Positions 1 to 12,800 of a stretch of DNA of 64,000 bases are shown in pieces. Source of the stretch: Brasenia schreberi (Eukaryota > Streptophyta > Magnoliopsida > Nymphaeales > Cabombaceae); the NCBI GenBank assembly GCA_036023115.1, contig JAYKKT010000090.1, positions 34,237,501 through 34,301,500 of the forward strand, written 5' to 3'. Every line of letters starts with the position of its first letter. Position 1 is the stretch's first letter. Under the pieces are notes generated by a model. The model saw nothing but the letters and a program-made list of their open reading frames with translations. It made no database searches and was not told where the DNA came from. The position numbers and the translations under genes were made by a program.

Positions 1-666
1 ATGTCTATGTGCGCATATACTTCCGTATCATTTAAAATTTCTGATAAGAACGTGATACCCCGCAGACGCTTGCTCAGGTGAAAAATGCAAAAGAGAAGAC
101 ACTAAGACTAAACTGAAAAAAGTACGCTTCACAAAATCGTGAGCACTGCTGAACTCAGTGCTAGTTCCCTGCACGACGATAAAAGAGGAACTTATGCTGC
201 CACCACAAACTCCCATTACCAACCCATGTGGTTACACTCATGAATCCACAAGTTTGGGCCGGATCTGCGATGCAAACACCCCCGTAAAGACCGAGACTCG
301 TTCAATCATTCAAGGATTATATTGGAAGTCAACTTGGGAAGGAGGTGGCGTTTAGGAGATTCAACCTCCTCTGGCCACCTAGCAGCCAAAGGCCATTACC
401 ACTACACCAAACCCCCTCGCCTTGCAACGAAAGACAACATACAATACAAGGATTAGGCACATTTACCACTATAGTTACAGCAAGGATCAATTGATGTTAC
501 ATTATAAACTTATAATAAAATTACTTAGTATCAGTAAACATGAATGGTTCCGTCTTAAATTTCCACCATTTAAGGGGAGAATTTCTTATATTAGGAAAAA
601 AAGTGCTTTTGCACTTCAATTACCAAAATGGGTCGTGGTCAAAAGGCAAGCACCATCATCTGGCTC
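1..666 (-). other. UGGT 3' untranslated and downstream region
   Basis: No gene recognised. The 3' UTR must lie here, but I see no clear AATAAA on the minus strand close to the stop codon. Confidence 0.5.
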
Positions 667-834
667 TCACAACTCTGACCTTGAGTCCTTATCAACTTGA
701 TCAACAGAGTCCACCTTTCTAGTGTCTGTTGTCGATGGAGATGAAGGTTCAAACTCCTCACCGAGGATTTTGGCCGTGAACCTTTGGGCCTCGGCATCTA
801 GTTCTGGCCACTCAGCAACAATTCTTCGAGCACC
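667..834 (-). CDS. UGGT: UGGT exon E-1 (terminal, stop codon)
   Basis: 56 codons starting [19 protein letters not shown] and ending SRSEL then TGA (complement of 667-669). This is the C-terminal end of the GT24 domain plus a short acidic tail. The acceptor is ...GTGTACAG before 834. Confidence 0.95.
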   Translation of the reverse strand, partial: GARRIVAEWPELDAEAQRFTAKILGEEFEPSSPSTTDTRKVDSVDQVDKDSRSEL

Positions 835-3800
835 CTGTACACGGAGGAGGATTGAACGACAGAATATGAGGACTGAGAACATGAATGACATAAAAATCAA
901 TGGTACACAGACTTCAAGTACCTGGAGTTTTGGCTCCTTGGTCATGGGATTGTTGCAGAGGTCAATGGTCTTAGCCTTTGACTTTGTAGCATTTCCACAC
1001 CAAGATTCACACCAAAGCCACTCTTGAGGTAGCGAAAAGATCGGAACCGTATGTTGTGCATAGTTTGGAAGATCCTGTGGTCGCACAACAGAAAGCAAAT
1101 TTAGGGTAACACAAGATACCATGGAAACCAACCATAGCGGTTTTGATACAAATGAGTTCAATGATCAACTAGCAGTTTGAATGAAAATATTCTTGAAGAT
1201 GATGTCCGTTTCGACTTCACTATCCATGTATCGAATTATTCTAGCTTCAAGTAAATAAAAAATTCTAGCTTCACTTGCCTCCCACTGCAAACTACGCCCA
1301 AGCCATTGAATGGGATAAGAAGCATCTGACGACTGATGGATCTATTCAGTTTTGACTGAACCCAGGTTTGATACCAGCAGGGTCTGCATCAAACCGGATC
1401 CACTGACATGCCTAATACTGATCGGTCCACGCTTAACATTATATTTGGATCGAGGAATTCTAGTAGTCATATATAAAAATGGGATGTGACTTTGATGTAT
1501 TGAAGAGGGCAGATCAGGATTTCTACACGTCGGTGACACACCTAACATCCACCATGCCATGAAAATCTGATATAGACTTTGAAAGGGATATCCTCGGCTT
1601 GAATTTAATGATGTGCGAATGAGCAGCATAATCTTCCACTCAAAATGTACACACAGTTGAAGATGCTTAGATAGGAATATAAGATACGAGTTGTGTAATA
1701 CGTAGGCAACGGAGTTTGTGAAGAGTTTATGGCTCCTCTGCTAGAGCAGATATTGTCCTAGAAAGACAAGACAAGAAAATACTAAAGAGGCAGCCTTTAT
1801 GAAATGTCCCTAGCATCCACACACACTATAGAACTTGAGGCATATTCATGGTATGGTGTAGAGTATGCTGTTTAAAGAACAATGTTCCTCTTACATTCTC
1901 GAACTATGTATTTTATACATAACTACAGTGGTTCCTTTAGTTATTATGTTCTAACAGAGGGACCGCATATAATGAATTTATACATTTGGAATTAGCTCTC
2001 GGTCATCCCTGGATTCTTCCATCTGAAGAGACCAAGTCCCTGCTCTCCAAAGTATGGTGACTATGATCTTAAGTTTCTTAACATGAGGGTTAAACATGTT
2101 AAATGGGCTCAGCATAGACTCCAACTTAACCAGTTCCACTCCCTCAGAAAGGAGGACAGGTTATGGAATTCAACCAAGAACCGACTCCTACCTTTATATA
2201 AAAAAAGGATGGCACGCCAAAGCAAAATAAGTAAAACTATCTTTCTAACCAGCTGGGTGTCCATGTCATCATGGAACCTCAAGACAACCAAAAGAAAGAG
2301 CATCAGATAAAACCACATTGCAGCTGTTATTAACTTTGAGTACTTGCCTGGTCAAGATTGGCAAGACTGTTCGGGTCCTTGCTCAGGGTCTCGTAAAAAA
2401 TTCTCAGATTATCGCCAGCAGCAGTTTGCCGAAACTTCATCAAGTCAACAACGTACAATGCACTGCCCAATTAATAACATAAAAACCTGTGAATCTTTTA
2501 CATAGAAGCAACCCAAAGGAAGCACTAAGATGAGATGATGCCAAAAGTTGAAAGACAAAACAAGGTGCCGTAAAAGGCCCTCAGCCATAGTGGCATGCCA
2601 GCCTTTATGTCACAATCGTAGTGGAGACACAGATGGGGTGCTGGATCGGCAATTGCAAAAATCGAAGTACCCTTACCTTACTATAAGGTAGTGGGCAAGG
2701 CCGCCACCTGTTTACTGGTAGCAGTGGATAAGGTTAGATATGAGAAAGAAAAAATATTGGCTATCCCGCCACTCTTTTAGCTTTCTTTCCTGTCTGTCTA
2801 TACTCTATAGCTCCCATCATAGACTTTCATAGTATGGTCTTTCTCAAAACAGAAACACATAATATACATATACGTATATTATACATATATTGTTTTATAT
2901 AATTGATAATATCTTATAGAACTAACAGAAAATCCCAGATTTCATTAGTTATTACTCATTAATAAACAAGTAACCAGTGAATATTATATGAAGTATCCTT
3001 GAGACACAAAACAAAGTTATCTCCACGTACAAATCTTTGGTTAAAAAATACTTCAAATGGTTAGCATTGAGTCAGACATGAGAAGCACAAGTGTTGTGCC
3101 AGAGTGTCCGTCATGGGTGAGGCATCCCTATTAGTCATAGAAGCAAAGCATAAGCCAAAAGGCATAAAGCATAAGCACTGCCAATAACAAATGAAAGAGT
3201 ATCTATTTTATCAACAAAGCTGAAAAAAATAATTGAGGAAACATGTTTTATAAGACAAGGTAAAAGAAAATAAGGATTTGAAACAAAATGTAATCAAAGT
3301 AACAATGACCTAATGAGTTAACTAAGCATTTAATGACTAAAGTACGTAATTCAGCATCCCACCCACATAATCACAATGCACTGAGTTTGTAAATTTGAGT
3401 AGATGCTAACAAACACAAACCAATGAAAAACTGCCTAGCCATAACGAATAACGACAATGAACATGGTCAAAACATATCATACTAATAAAAGGAGTAAATT
3501 ACACGTATAAAATAAGTAGCATTTGGATAAACCAATTTATCAACAGTAATAAGTTCCAGATAATATCACAACTGGAAAGATGGAAAAGAACAATGTTAAA
3601 GAAACAGAAGAGAGAAAGGAGAAGAGAATTGAGAGAAAAGAAAAAAGGAGGGTGTTTTGCAAAGAAGGAAATGGGAAAGGGTAGGAAGAAAGAGATAACT
3701 AAAACGCATAGGTAAAAAAACAAAGGAAAAGAAAGAAAATTAACATCTTATCATAATTTCCTAAGTAAAAAAAAGAAGGAATATCCGAGAAGGGTACTCA

Positions 3801-6800
3801 TAACCATGTGGTATGCTTCAAGGCTTGTACGGTGCATACTTCATTCCATTACCACCCTAGACCAGAACTCAAGGCAGGAAAAGGTTTGCTCATGAACGTT
3901 TATGTAATTTGAGGCCCACTTTTAGTACCCATAACACAAGAAAGCATACCTGATGTGATATGGCTTCCCTTGTAAGTGATCCCTCCAGAAGCCCTGCCAA
4001 GAGGGGAAGGAAGAGCGGGGAAACAGAAATAAATTAGCTCCAGTTAGTTTAAAGAAATGCCAAATCAAAATGAACTCAAGTGACAGATTATATTGCCTCT
4101 CTCAACAGAAGAGCAGTAAAGCCACCAAAGAGACCATGACAGCGAAAAGCAAATGTCCAAATCTCTGTTCTTTACAGAACAGTGTTAGATACCTTCGTAA
4201 CAAGGGGAAGTACAATTGGAGATGTGCGAGCCATCTAAATAAATAAAACTTAGAAACTAACCTGTCTCCAAAAACGGTATCCATCCATTTCTTTATTGTT
4301 ATCACAAAATGGCGTGTAGGCAAGAGGCCGCCCTTTTATATCCATATCATACAGTTCCCCCATGTCAGCCCTCACAATTTGATCTGCATCAACAAATATC
4401 ACCTGCAAAGCTGTACAGTTAGTACGGGTAGCAAGTTCTAGACATCGTCATACCTAATATAAGCAAGCATCTATCTCTGCATGCTAGCACTAAGGACATT
4501 TTTGCAAGAAGATATCCAAATAGGTACAGGAAACAAGAGCATCATTTTAGAGAACATAGCCTTCACACCTTCTCAAGAGAAAGTGGGAAAATCACATCTA
4601 AGAATAAGATTTTGTACGCCCAGATGATTCGCTGTTTTTCTGTCTGTTTATGCAGCCAAGTAGGCCATTTGTATGTAATGAGCTCATAATCAAACCCATA
4701 CTCTCGTGCCATATGTGGTATCATGTCCTGCAAAGACAGACAAAGAATAGTCACACCATGCCAATATAAAGAACCAAAGAAATTTAACAAAGAAGGCTGC
4801 CACGCACCTTAAATTGTGGAGAAAGATAGTTCTTTATGAACCAAAACTTCAATGGTCTTTGGGTGTTCTTCAAAACACTAAGTATCATAATCTTAAGAAA
4901 ACGCTCATACCTGCACAAAGTCAGAAATGTGTGAACACACGCTCATGTAAATGAATTCAGAAGGTACAAAAGTTGGGTCTAAATTTAACTAAAACTAACC
5001 AAACACAGCGTGTTTCTGCTATTGCAAATGAATTGCCAGGAAGTACTGGTTCCACCGCAATGCAAATGTTAGCATGTTCCATGCCTTGTCTATAAGCAGT
5101 TTCATAAGTTAATTTTCACTGACATGGGTATCCCAACAACTCTATCATAAACAAGTCAAAGTAGAGTTATGGATGGGAAAATAGTAATAACAGTGGACAG
5201 AACCTCAGATCATAAATGTCAATCCACAGTTCAGAAGTGTGCCTTCAGTACTACTTAAGGTTATAGAACATGAAGATGTGATCATTAATTTCAAATTACA
5301 AGTTGTTGTAATTCGTAAGTAGCATAGCAGAAGATCAAACATAACAAAGAGTAAGAACATTCAAGAGGAAAAATGGGAGATCGAAGGCCCCCCCTCTCTT
5401 TCTCTCTTTCTTATTATCAACCTCTTAACCCTAATACAAAACATCCAACCCTTATATAATGGGCTGTAAAACAGAAAATAACCAAAATACCCTTAGTACT
5501 ACGCGCAATTACAATAATACCCAAATATTAGAAATTACAAAAATAACTCTTAAAACAGTAGATACATATATTCTTCAACACCCCCCCTCAAGTTGGGAGT
5601 GAGATACTTTGAATTCCAAACTTGCAGAAAAAATGATTCTTTCTTCACCACATGTGCATCAATGATCTTTATGAGGCTTCTTTAAATCAACTTGAACAAT
5701 CAAGAATACATGGGTAATACACGACCCTTCTATGGGTTTCGGTTACTCCGTCTCTTTCTTCTCCATGAAGTGATTAGGTGGCTGCTATCGGTGTGTTGGT
5801 TGGGTGTCCTCTCTCTACCACTCAAATAGCAAAATACACACTTGTGCTCATCCTAGTCGGTCTGTGCCCCTTCACATGGTGACTCAATCCGCTTTTTCTA
5901 GCCCTCCTTGCTGTTAACTTAGCAACTCAAGGTCTTAATCTTCATGATTTTTGGTGATACTACCACATTCCATAAGAAATAATGTATCTGCCTCTTCTCA
6001 GAGTTGATTTTCAGCATATGTAATGACAAGAAACACTGATTTTCTGCACTCTGTCTTTTTCTTCTATTTGCAATTTTGTTGTTTAACTAAACAAGAAAAC
6101 ACTTACTATGTACAAATTCATATTTTCTACATATTTTCTGAATTTTACAACACTCTTGGTTGTCTATTTTCAAGCAACCCTCTTGGCTACAACACTTTTC
6201 CAGCAACCTTCATGGCTGCAATAGTCTTCAACTCAACCTTCATGGCTGTTTATCTTCAATAGCTTCATGACTGCGATAATTTTGAACAGCTTCTTGGCTG
6301 CAACAACTCTTCAATTCAGCTTCATGGTTGTTTTTTTCAGCAGCTTTCATAATTGCAAATTTCTGTAACCTCACTGGCTAGAAATACAATCATTTCTATA
6401 ATCCTCATGACTGCAATTTCATCATCCTTAGCAACTCTTTTATGTAAACTTAAAAGAATCGGTAGATTGGAGACATTCCATCTAATATGCCCACAACTGA
6501 ACGTCGGCGCCCCTACACAACTGCCTTCTCTTTCTTCCTTTCTTCATAATGTTTTTGAACATCAAGAACCAGAGCAACATGTGCCCTCATAAGGTGCTTT
6601 CTTGACTGCACAATAAAGGAAGTAGGTCCTTTCTCCTTTTCTGGTCTTTGTAGCCAACTTGCAGTATCTACCAAATATATTGTTATTCCTCTAAACTGAA
6701 ATTGCACTCTTATTGAGTCCCTTGTCAAACCAACTTCAGGCCCCACAAAGTTCCAACACACGATCATCTTGCAGCAATGCATTCTGTAGAGTAAATTTAC

Positions 6801-9800
6801 CCACATTTGGGCGTCCTACAATTTCCAACCGTAGCTTTCTCTCATCTAGATCTCACAGTTGGGTTAATCTTTAACAGAACAACAACTCCTACCAACTTGA
6901 ATTCAAGCTAGAGATTCTATTTGTGGGAGTACTGAACAGTGGATGAGCTGTTGAAATTATGAACCCACATTCCTTAGACTTTAGTTGGCATGGTGAGACA
7001 CAATAATATAACCAGGTCCATTGGCATATGGTGGATATACTGCTTCTGGCCACTCTTTGCAGACATCTCCAAAGGCATTGATTTTACAAAGTCATATGCG
7101 GATTCAATTTCCATGCTTTTCTTAGGTTGTGAGCCAACATAAAATGAACTAAGATCATCTTGGGACGAACTTGTATCTCCACTTGGGACATCAGTCCTCT
7201 TCACCATATGCATCCCTCCAGCACCAAATATGCTAACAATACGTGGCCTTGCAGCATTTCGAACGCATTTTGTTGGGATACAACCCCAACATTAAGACTA
7301 CCAGAATCCCTTTTTCCAGAAGTTGGTGCCATTGGATTCTCAAACCTGTCATCCATGCAGTTTCCAACCGCCATACCAGAGATTGATTTTAGTTCATATC
7401 CCGTTCCATCATGCAACTTTGGCAGGTTTCTCCTCCTTTTTGATGTAAATTTTATCGACCTTATGCCCTGAAAAACTGGCAGATATTTGCTGCCCATCTT
7501 GCAATCAGTGACCTCTTCCTTTTCTATCTTTCCTTTTTCTTTTATCGTTTCCTTTCATCTTTTTCTTGCCTAAGCTGATTAATCATATCCTCTGTTGCAC
7601 CATGTCAATAGTCACCATCAAAATATGGTAACCGAGCTGCTGCCACTTTAGCTTTGCATTCACCACAAACAAAGAAATGGTCATATAATTATTTAGATTT
7701 ACAACAATGTTTTCTCTTTTTGGCTTTTCTCACCACATCGCACAATATTTGGGATGGATGGGCACACTAGGCAACTAACCACCTTCTTTTTCATCCTTCC
7801 TTTTTCTGCAGCAAGGGAAACAATTGCTAAAACCTTGGGGATTATCCTTTATGCCGTTAGTTTCTTTATCCAAATGATGACTGCAGTTACTAGCTTTCTT
7901 TCCTAAAATGGTGGGGATAATCCTTTCCTTTTTTTCTTATCCTTTCCACCAAATCAGGAAGATGATCTTCCATAACTATTTTCTGGTTTCCTTCCTCACA
8001 AAATCAGAAAAAGTAATTTTCCATGATTACTTTTCTGGTTTGCTTTTCCACAAATTCAAGAAAATAATTTGTAACTTCTTTTTTCATCATTTGAAATTCA
8101 AAAGAAATGAAATTACCTTTATCAAAAAATTCAAATATTTCTTTCTAGGATTTTTTATAAACTCTTTTGGAAAATCTAGAAAGAATGGGTCAGCCACCAT
8201 CGTCACTTTTGGAAGCACACCTTCCTTTTTCGTCTTCTTCTACCTTGAGAAAACCTTCACCCTAGGCTGCCAAACATCGGCCACTAGTTGTGGAAGGCCA
8301 CCGACTTAGCTACTCATAAAATTTATCAAATAAGCCTGCAAAAGCAGGCTTCAAATGTCCGCACACATACCACAATATTTTTGATCTTTGGTCAAGAGAT
8401 CTACTATGACTTGACCCACTCAGGAAGGGCAAGTCCTCGACCTAGCGGAGGTAAGTTAATGGGTAGTCTCACATTACCAATTTTCTTCATGGGACAATGG
8501 ACAATGCACAGAAAGCACATCACAAGATGCATGCATTTGGACTCTTGTGGATATTCACACCACTGCTCCACGTTCATCCCCCATGCCTTAGAGCCATTCA
8601 ACTGGTAGATTTCAACTCCAGCAGATTTGTCGAATCGATGACCACGTCCTGATCAACCATTCAGGTGCACAAAGAGCTCATGCAAACTTTTGTTGAGCTC
8701 ACAACGTGGCACGTTTGATTGGTTCTTGGAAATACTGCAAACAAATCCTCTGTTCGAATTGTTCGGCTTCCCCGTCCAGTGCAAGTGTTGAAGTAGGAAT
8801 CAAAGACATCTCGGACATCTTTTCCCTTTAAGTTAGGGTCTTCCTCAATATTTTCTTAGGCCACCAAGTCCGCCAAAGGCAATCAACAAATGTCTGAAAA
8901 CTGGAAGTGCGAATTCTGATGAATTGAGCACATCACCATGCTCTGAAGTTCCAATTTTGTAATCATAACCGCCCTTGAAAGGGGGACTCAGTAAATACAG
9001 AACCGATATTGGATGCATATCGAACTTTGTATCCCCAATACAGTCCCAATTCTTTTCTAGGATTAGAAGGATTAACCACTTCCAGCAAATAATTTGATTC
9101 CAATTGGTGATTGGATCCCATAGCTACTGTGACATGCCATCCCATGTTCAAGTTCCTTCCTGATATGGCTACCATTCATGTTTCTTCACATGGTGTGGTG
9201 CATCAAGAAGAAGTAACAGACCCACGAATCTTAAGCTGTTGTGTTTGGGGAAGAGGGCACGTTGCCAATATCGTGGTGTCTCTAGATACTGCAGTATTCT
9301 TATGAGAAAGGGAGCACCACCTTCTTCCTCCTCTTCCAGCTCTCATTCTCATGATGGCAGCCGTCGCCTCCGTTGGCATCCACCTTTCCCATCCCTTAGA
9401 AGAGTGTGTTGTTCCCCATCAATCGTACGACTCTGATACCATGTTGTAATTCGTGAGTAGCGTAACGGAAAATCAAACATAACAAAGAGTAGGAACATTC
9501 ACAAGAAAAAATGGGAGATCGAAAGAGGGGCAGTCCTCCAATGGAGGCTGCCCCCCTTCTCTTTCTCTCTTTCTTATTATCAACCTCTTAACCCTAATAT
9601 AAAACGTTCAACCGTTATATAATGGGTTGTAAAACAGAAAATAACCAAAATACCCTTAATATTACGGGCAATTACAATAATACCCAAATATTAGAAATTA
9701 AAAATTATCCTTAGTACTACGGGCAATTACAATAATACCCAAATATTAGAAATTACAAAAATAACTCTTAAAACAGCAGATACATATATTCTTCAACACA

Positions 9801-12800
9801 AGTGATGAGTTATTGATACCATGCTGAGCTTAGAAAGACTGAAAATAAAAACTTGATTATATCAGTATCATCTTCTGGTATTTCTCTCTCTATTATACCT
9901 CAGCTAGCAAAGGTTCCAGATGCAAAAGGGCACAGTGTCATCTTCTGGTATTTATCTCTCTGTTATACCTCAGCTAGCAAAGGTTCCAGATGCAAAAGGG
10001 CACAGTGTCATCTTCTGGTATTTATCTCTCTGTTATACCTCAGCTAGCAAAGGTTCCAGATGCAAAAGGGCAACGGTAATATTTTTACTGTTATAATATT
10101 TGTATTTTGTTAGCCAAAGTTTGTTGTACACATTTTATTTCATACTTTAGTGTCTCCAATCCCAGGTAACTGAAAAAGTGAATATCATTGTGAAAGTTAA
10201 CGTCCAAAATGCAGATGAACTCATGCACACAAACATGCACATGCAACACCAAAAACCACACTCAGTCACTCACTGAGACTACCACACACAAGGAGACAAC
10301 AAAACATGCACACAGGCACACCCATACACATGGACATACGCCTGCATGACATGGACATCATCACAACTGTGCGCATGTATAAGGCCAGACAGTTGAAGGA
10401 CATGATCACTTTCTAAAAAAAATCTTGTGAAATTCGTAACTAGTTTCTTGCACACATTTACATATCAAACTTCCATCTCAAATGTAGAATTATCTTAGAT
10501 CCACCAGAGTAAAACTCATTATGAGTATAAGAAGAAATGCATGTGATGAATTACTTACAAATGCCCAGAGGCAATTGAAAATATATTAATAGCGATTCCA
10601 TGTCTCCCAAATTTTCTATGTTCCTGCAAACCAATGGGAAACAAAATCAACATGAGTTTCCAGGAGTTGTAAAATGTTCCCAACACATAAATGGATGCTT
10701 AGTATGGGAAAAGGCTTAGTTGTTGTTGTATAAATGGATGCTTAGTAGCAGTAGAACAATCAGTAGTATGAAACTACTGCTCCTAATAGCTGCTGCTGCA
10801 CAACCGAAGGCCAGTCAGAATTTATCATGTTATGAGTCTCAGCTGGTAACAGCTCCTTGCATCATAAAATTCGTAGAAATTACACAATGGAACAATTGAT
10901 TTAGAAGAACATCAGGTATATGTACGATTACAATCATCCACCTCTCCATAAAAACATAGATACTTGAACTGATTTTATGACAATACTTTGGCACCAACTT
11001 GAACGAGGAATATGAAACTCAAAACAACAAGAATAAGTGTTGCTTACTATCATACATTCTGTTGTCACATACAATTGTTCGTAAGGAAAATGGTAACTTC
11101 ATGAAAATTTTCAACATGAATGGTATATAACGATACCGTACAGGAAGGAAGATGACATCTATGATAAGATCACAATGCTATCAGAATAAGATCATAACGC
11201 TATCAGAATATTTTCTAATTCCTTCAGCCTTCATGGATTTCAGGATTAAACTAGTGGAGAAAATAAAAAATACCAAGTCATTTACGAATATATAAGAGAG
11301 AACAAATGTTGCGTGTTATCTAGGTCATTTTTAGACCCTACACTACTTATTTCTTAAACCCAGAGTGGCATTTAGTCAAAGTCAAACAAGCTAAAGGGAC
11401 AAGAAATAAATGGATGGTTTGTCCGTTGAGCATGCGCTATATATAACATACCTGGAAAGAAACTACCATTGAGATTCTAGTCCCAAAGGCAATGGATGCA
11501 TAGCAACAATGCAGAAATGAAAAAAAGGATTGGCAGATGAAGTTAGAGTAGGACACAGATGTTACATGCACTAGTCATTTTCTTGTTAGTAGTGTTATTG
11601 GACCAAGTACGGTAATAGTGTATTCTATTCTATGCAACGGTACTGCCACTCTGTGCAAGTTTACATTCCTGAAAATTGATCGCTAAAAGTAAAGCATATA
11701 GAAAACAAACAAAAGTTTTGGGGAATTGACTTAATATTAGCCTGAACAAACTTTACCAATTCAGAGTGTAAAGGTAACCATAATAAAAGAAAATTTTGTA
11801 GGATTTCAAGGTCAAAGATCAATCAAAAAGTTGACAATATCACAAAAGAATAGTTTGGCTGATAGTTTTGATGCGCAGCCACTTGATAAGACTTAATGCT
11901 TGTTAAACAATCTCTCAACTAAATTTTGCAGAAGAGCATGGACTAATATGAAAAGATGATACTATCACAAACTTGCATGTACAGACTAACAATATCATGT
12001 CAAACATCCAAATACATAACGTTCATATGAGACCAAAATGACAATGACGGGCCTCTATCAATAAGTTGCACAAGGAATTTAGCAGGAAGGAGCATTATTT
12101 ACCCCAGAAGAAATTTGTCCCTTCTTAGAATGCTGATACCCTCCGACAAAGCCAGATGCCCACTTCATGATGTTTGCATTCCAACTGCTGAGGGTGCCCT
12201 GCCACCGATCAGACTGTAATCTTTGTATAGATTTGAACGTGATTAAAGACACTTTTTTTAGGATTCAGAACCCCATGAGTTTTATTACTGCTTTGACTTA
12301 CTTCCTTTGTTTTCTGGGCATGATCCTCCTCAGTTGCAGTTAACAATTGTTCATGTTCCTTCCCTTTCCGCTTCACTACATCCAGAAACACTACTTTTCC
12401 CCTTAGATCATCTATCACTATCTGTTTATCTGCCTGTTTATTTCCATATTCATGTCCAGCCATTGTGTATAGATCAACACTTCTGCCTGGAGCAAGCTGA
12501 AGATACCAAACCCCAGGAGAAATTTTCAGTTGCCAATAACCCAAATTAGCCATCACAATGGTGTCAACCAAGTGTGGCATGGATTTTGTTCCAAGAATCA
12601 ATTGAAGGCCCCGAGGAGGATCATGGTCTTTTTCAGAGCAATGACCTAGAGAACAAGACCCATAGGAATTACAAACTTTAAGGGGGGAAAAAGATCCATA
12701 GGAACTACAAACAATTACACATATATGCCTAATTTCTTGGAGGGAAAACAAAAAGAACAGAAATGGAGCACATGACACAAAAAATGTCCACGAAGATGAA

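Larger units (their letters stand above)
5304..9798 (-). mobile_element. Non-autonomous LTR retrotransposon carrying host-gene fragments
   Basis: Complete element on the minus strand, inserted in the intron between E-8 and E-7. The two LTRs (9442-9798 and 5304-5580) both run TGTTG...ACAACA and are flanked by a perfect 5-bp target duplication CAAGT (5299-5303 and 9799-9803). TGGTATCAGAG just inside the 5' LTR is the tRNA-iMet primer site, and a polypurine tract ending in G7 lies next to the 3' LTR. The 3.9-kb interior has no recognisable gag, protease, integrase or reverse transcriptase. It holds decayed pieces of three cellular genes, listed separately, all in the element's own sense orientation. 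It must have moved with proteins from another element. Confidence 0.93.

Noticed and set aside
422..1027. Plus-strand open frames near the left end (422-700, 722-1027)
   Set aside because: They are antisense shadows of the UGGT terminal exons and 3' UTR; no resemblance to known proteins.
1342..1629. Minus-strand frame 1342-1629 as an extra UGGT exon
   Set aside because: It lies in the GC-AG intron; E-3 and E-2 join directly as LDQ-DLPN as in the family.
8963..9175. Considered as an exon of a normal host gene nested in the UGGT intron
   Set aside because: It lies between LTRs with a perfect target duplication, the frame is broken, and pieces of two other unrelated genes sit beside it, so capture by the element explains it better.
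9853..10047. Open frame in the 70-bp tandem repeat as a repeat protein
   Set aside because: A 70-bp period is not a multiple of three and the frame has no start context; it is open by chance.
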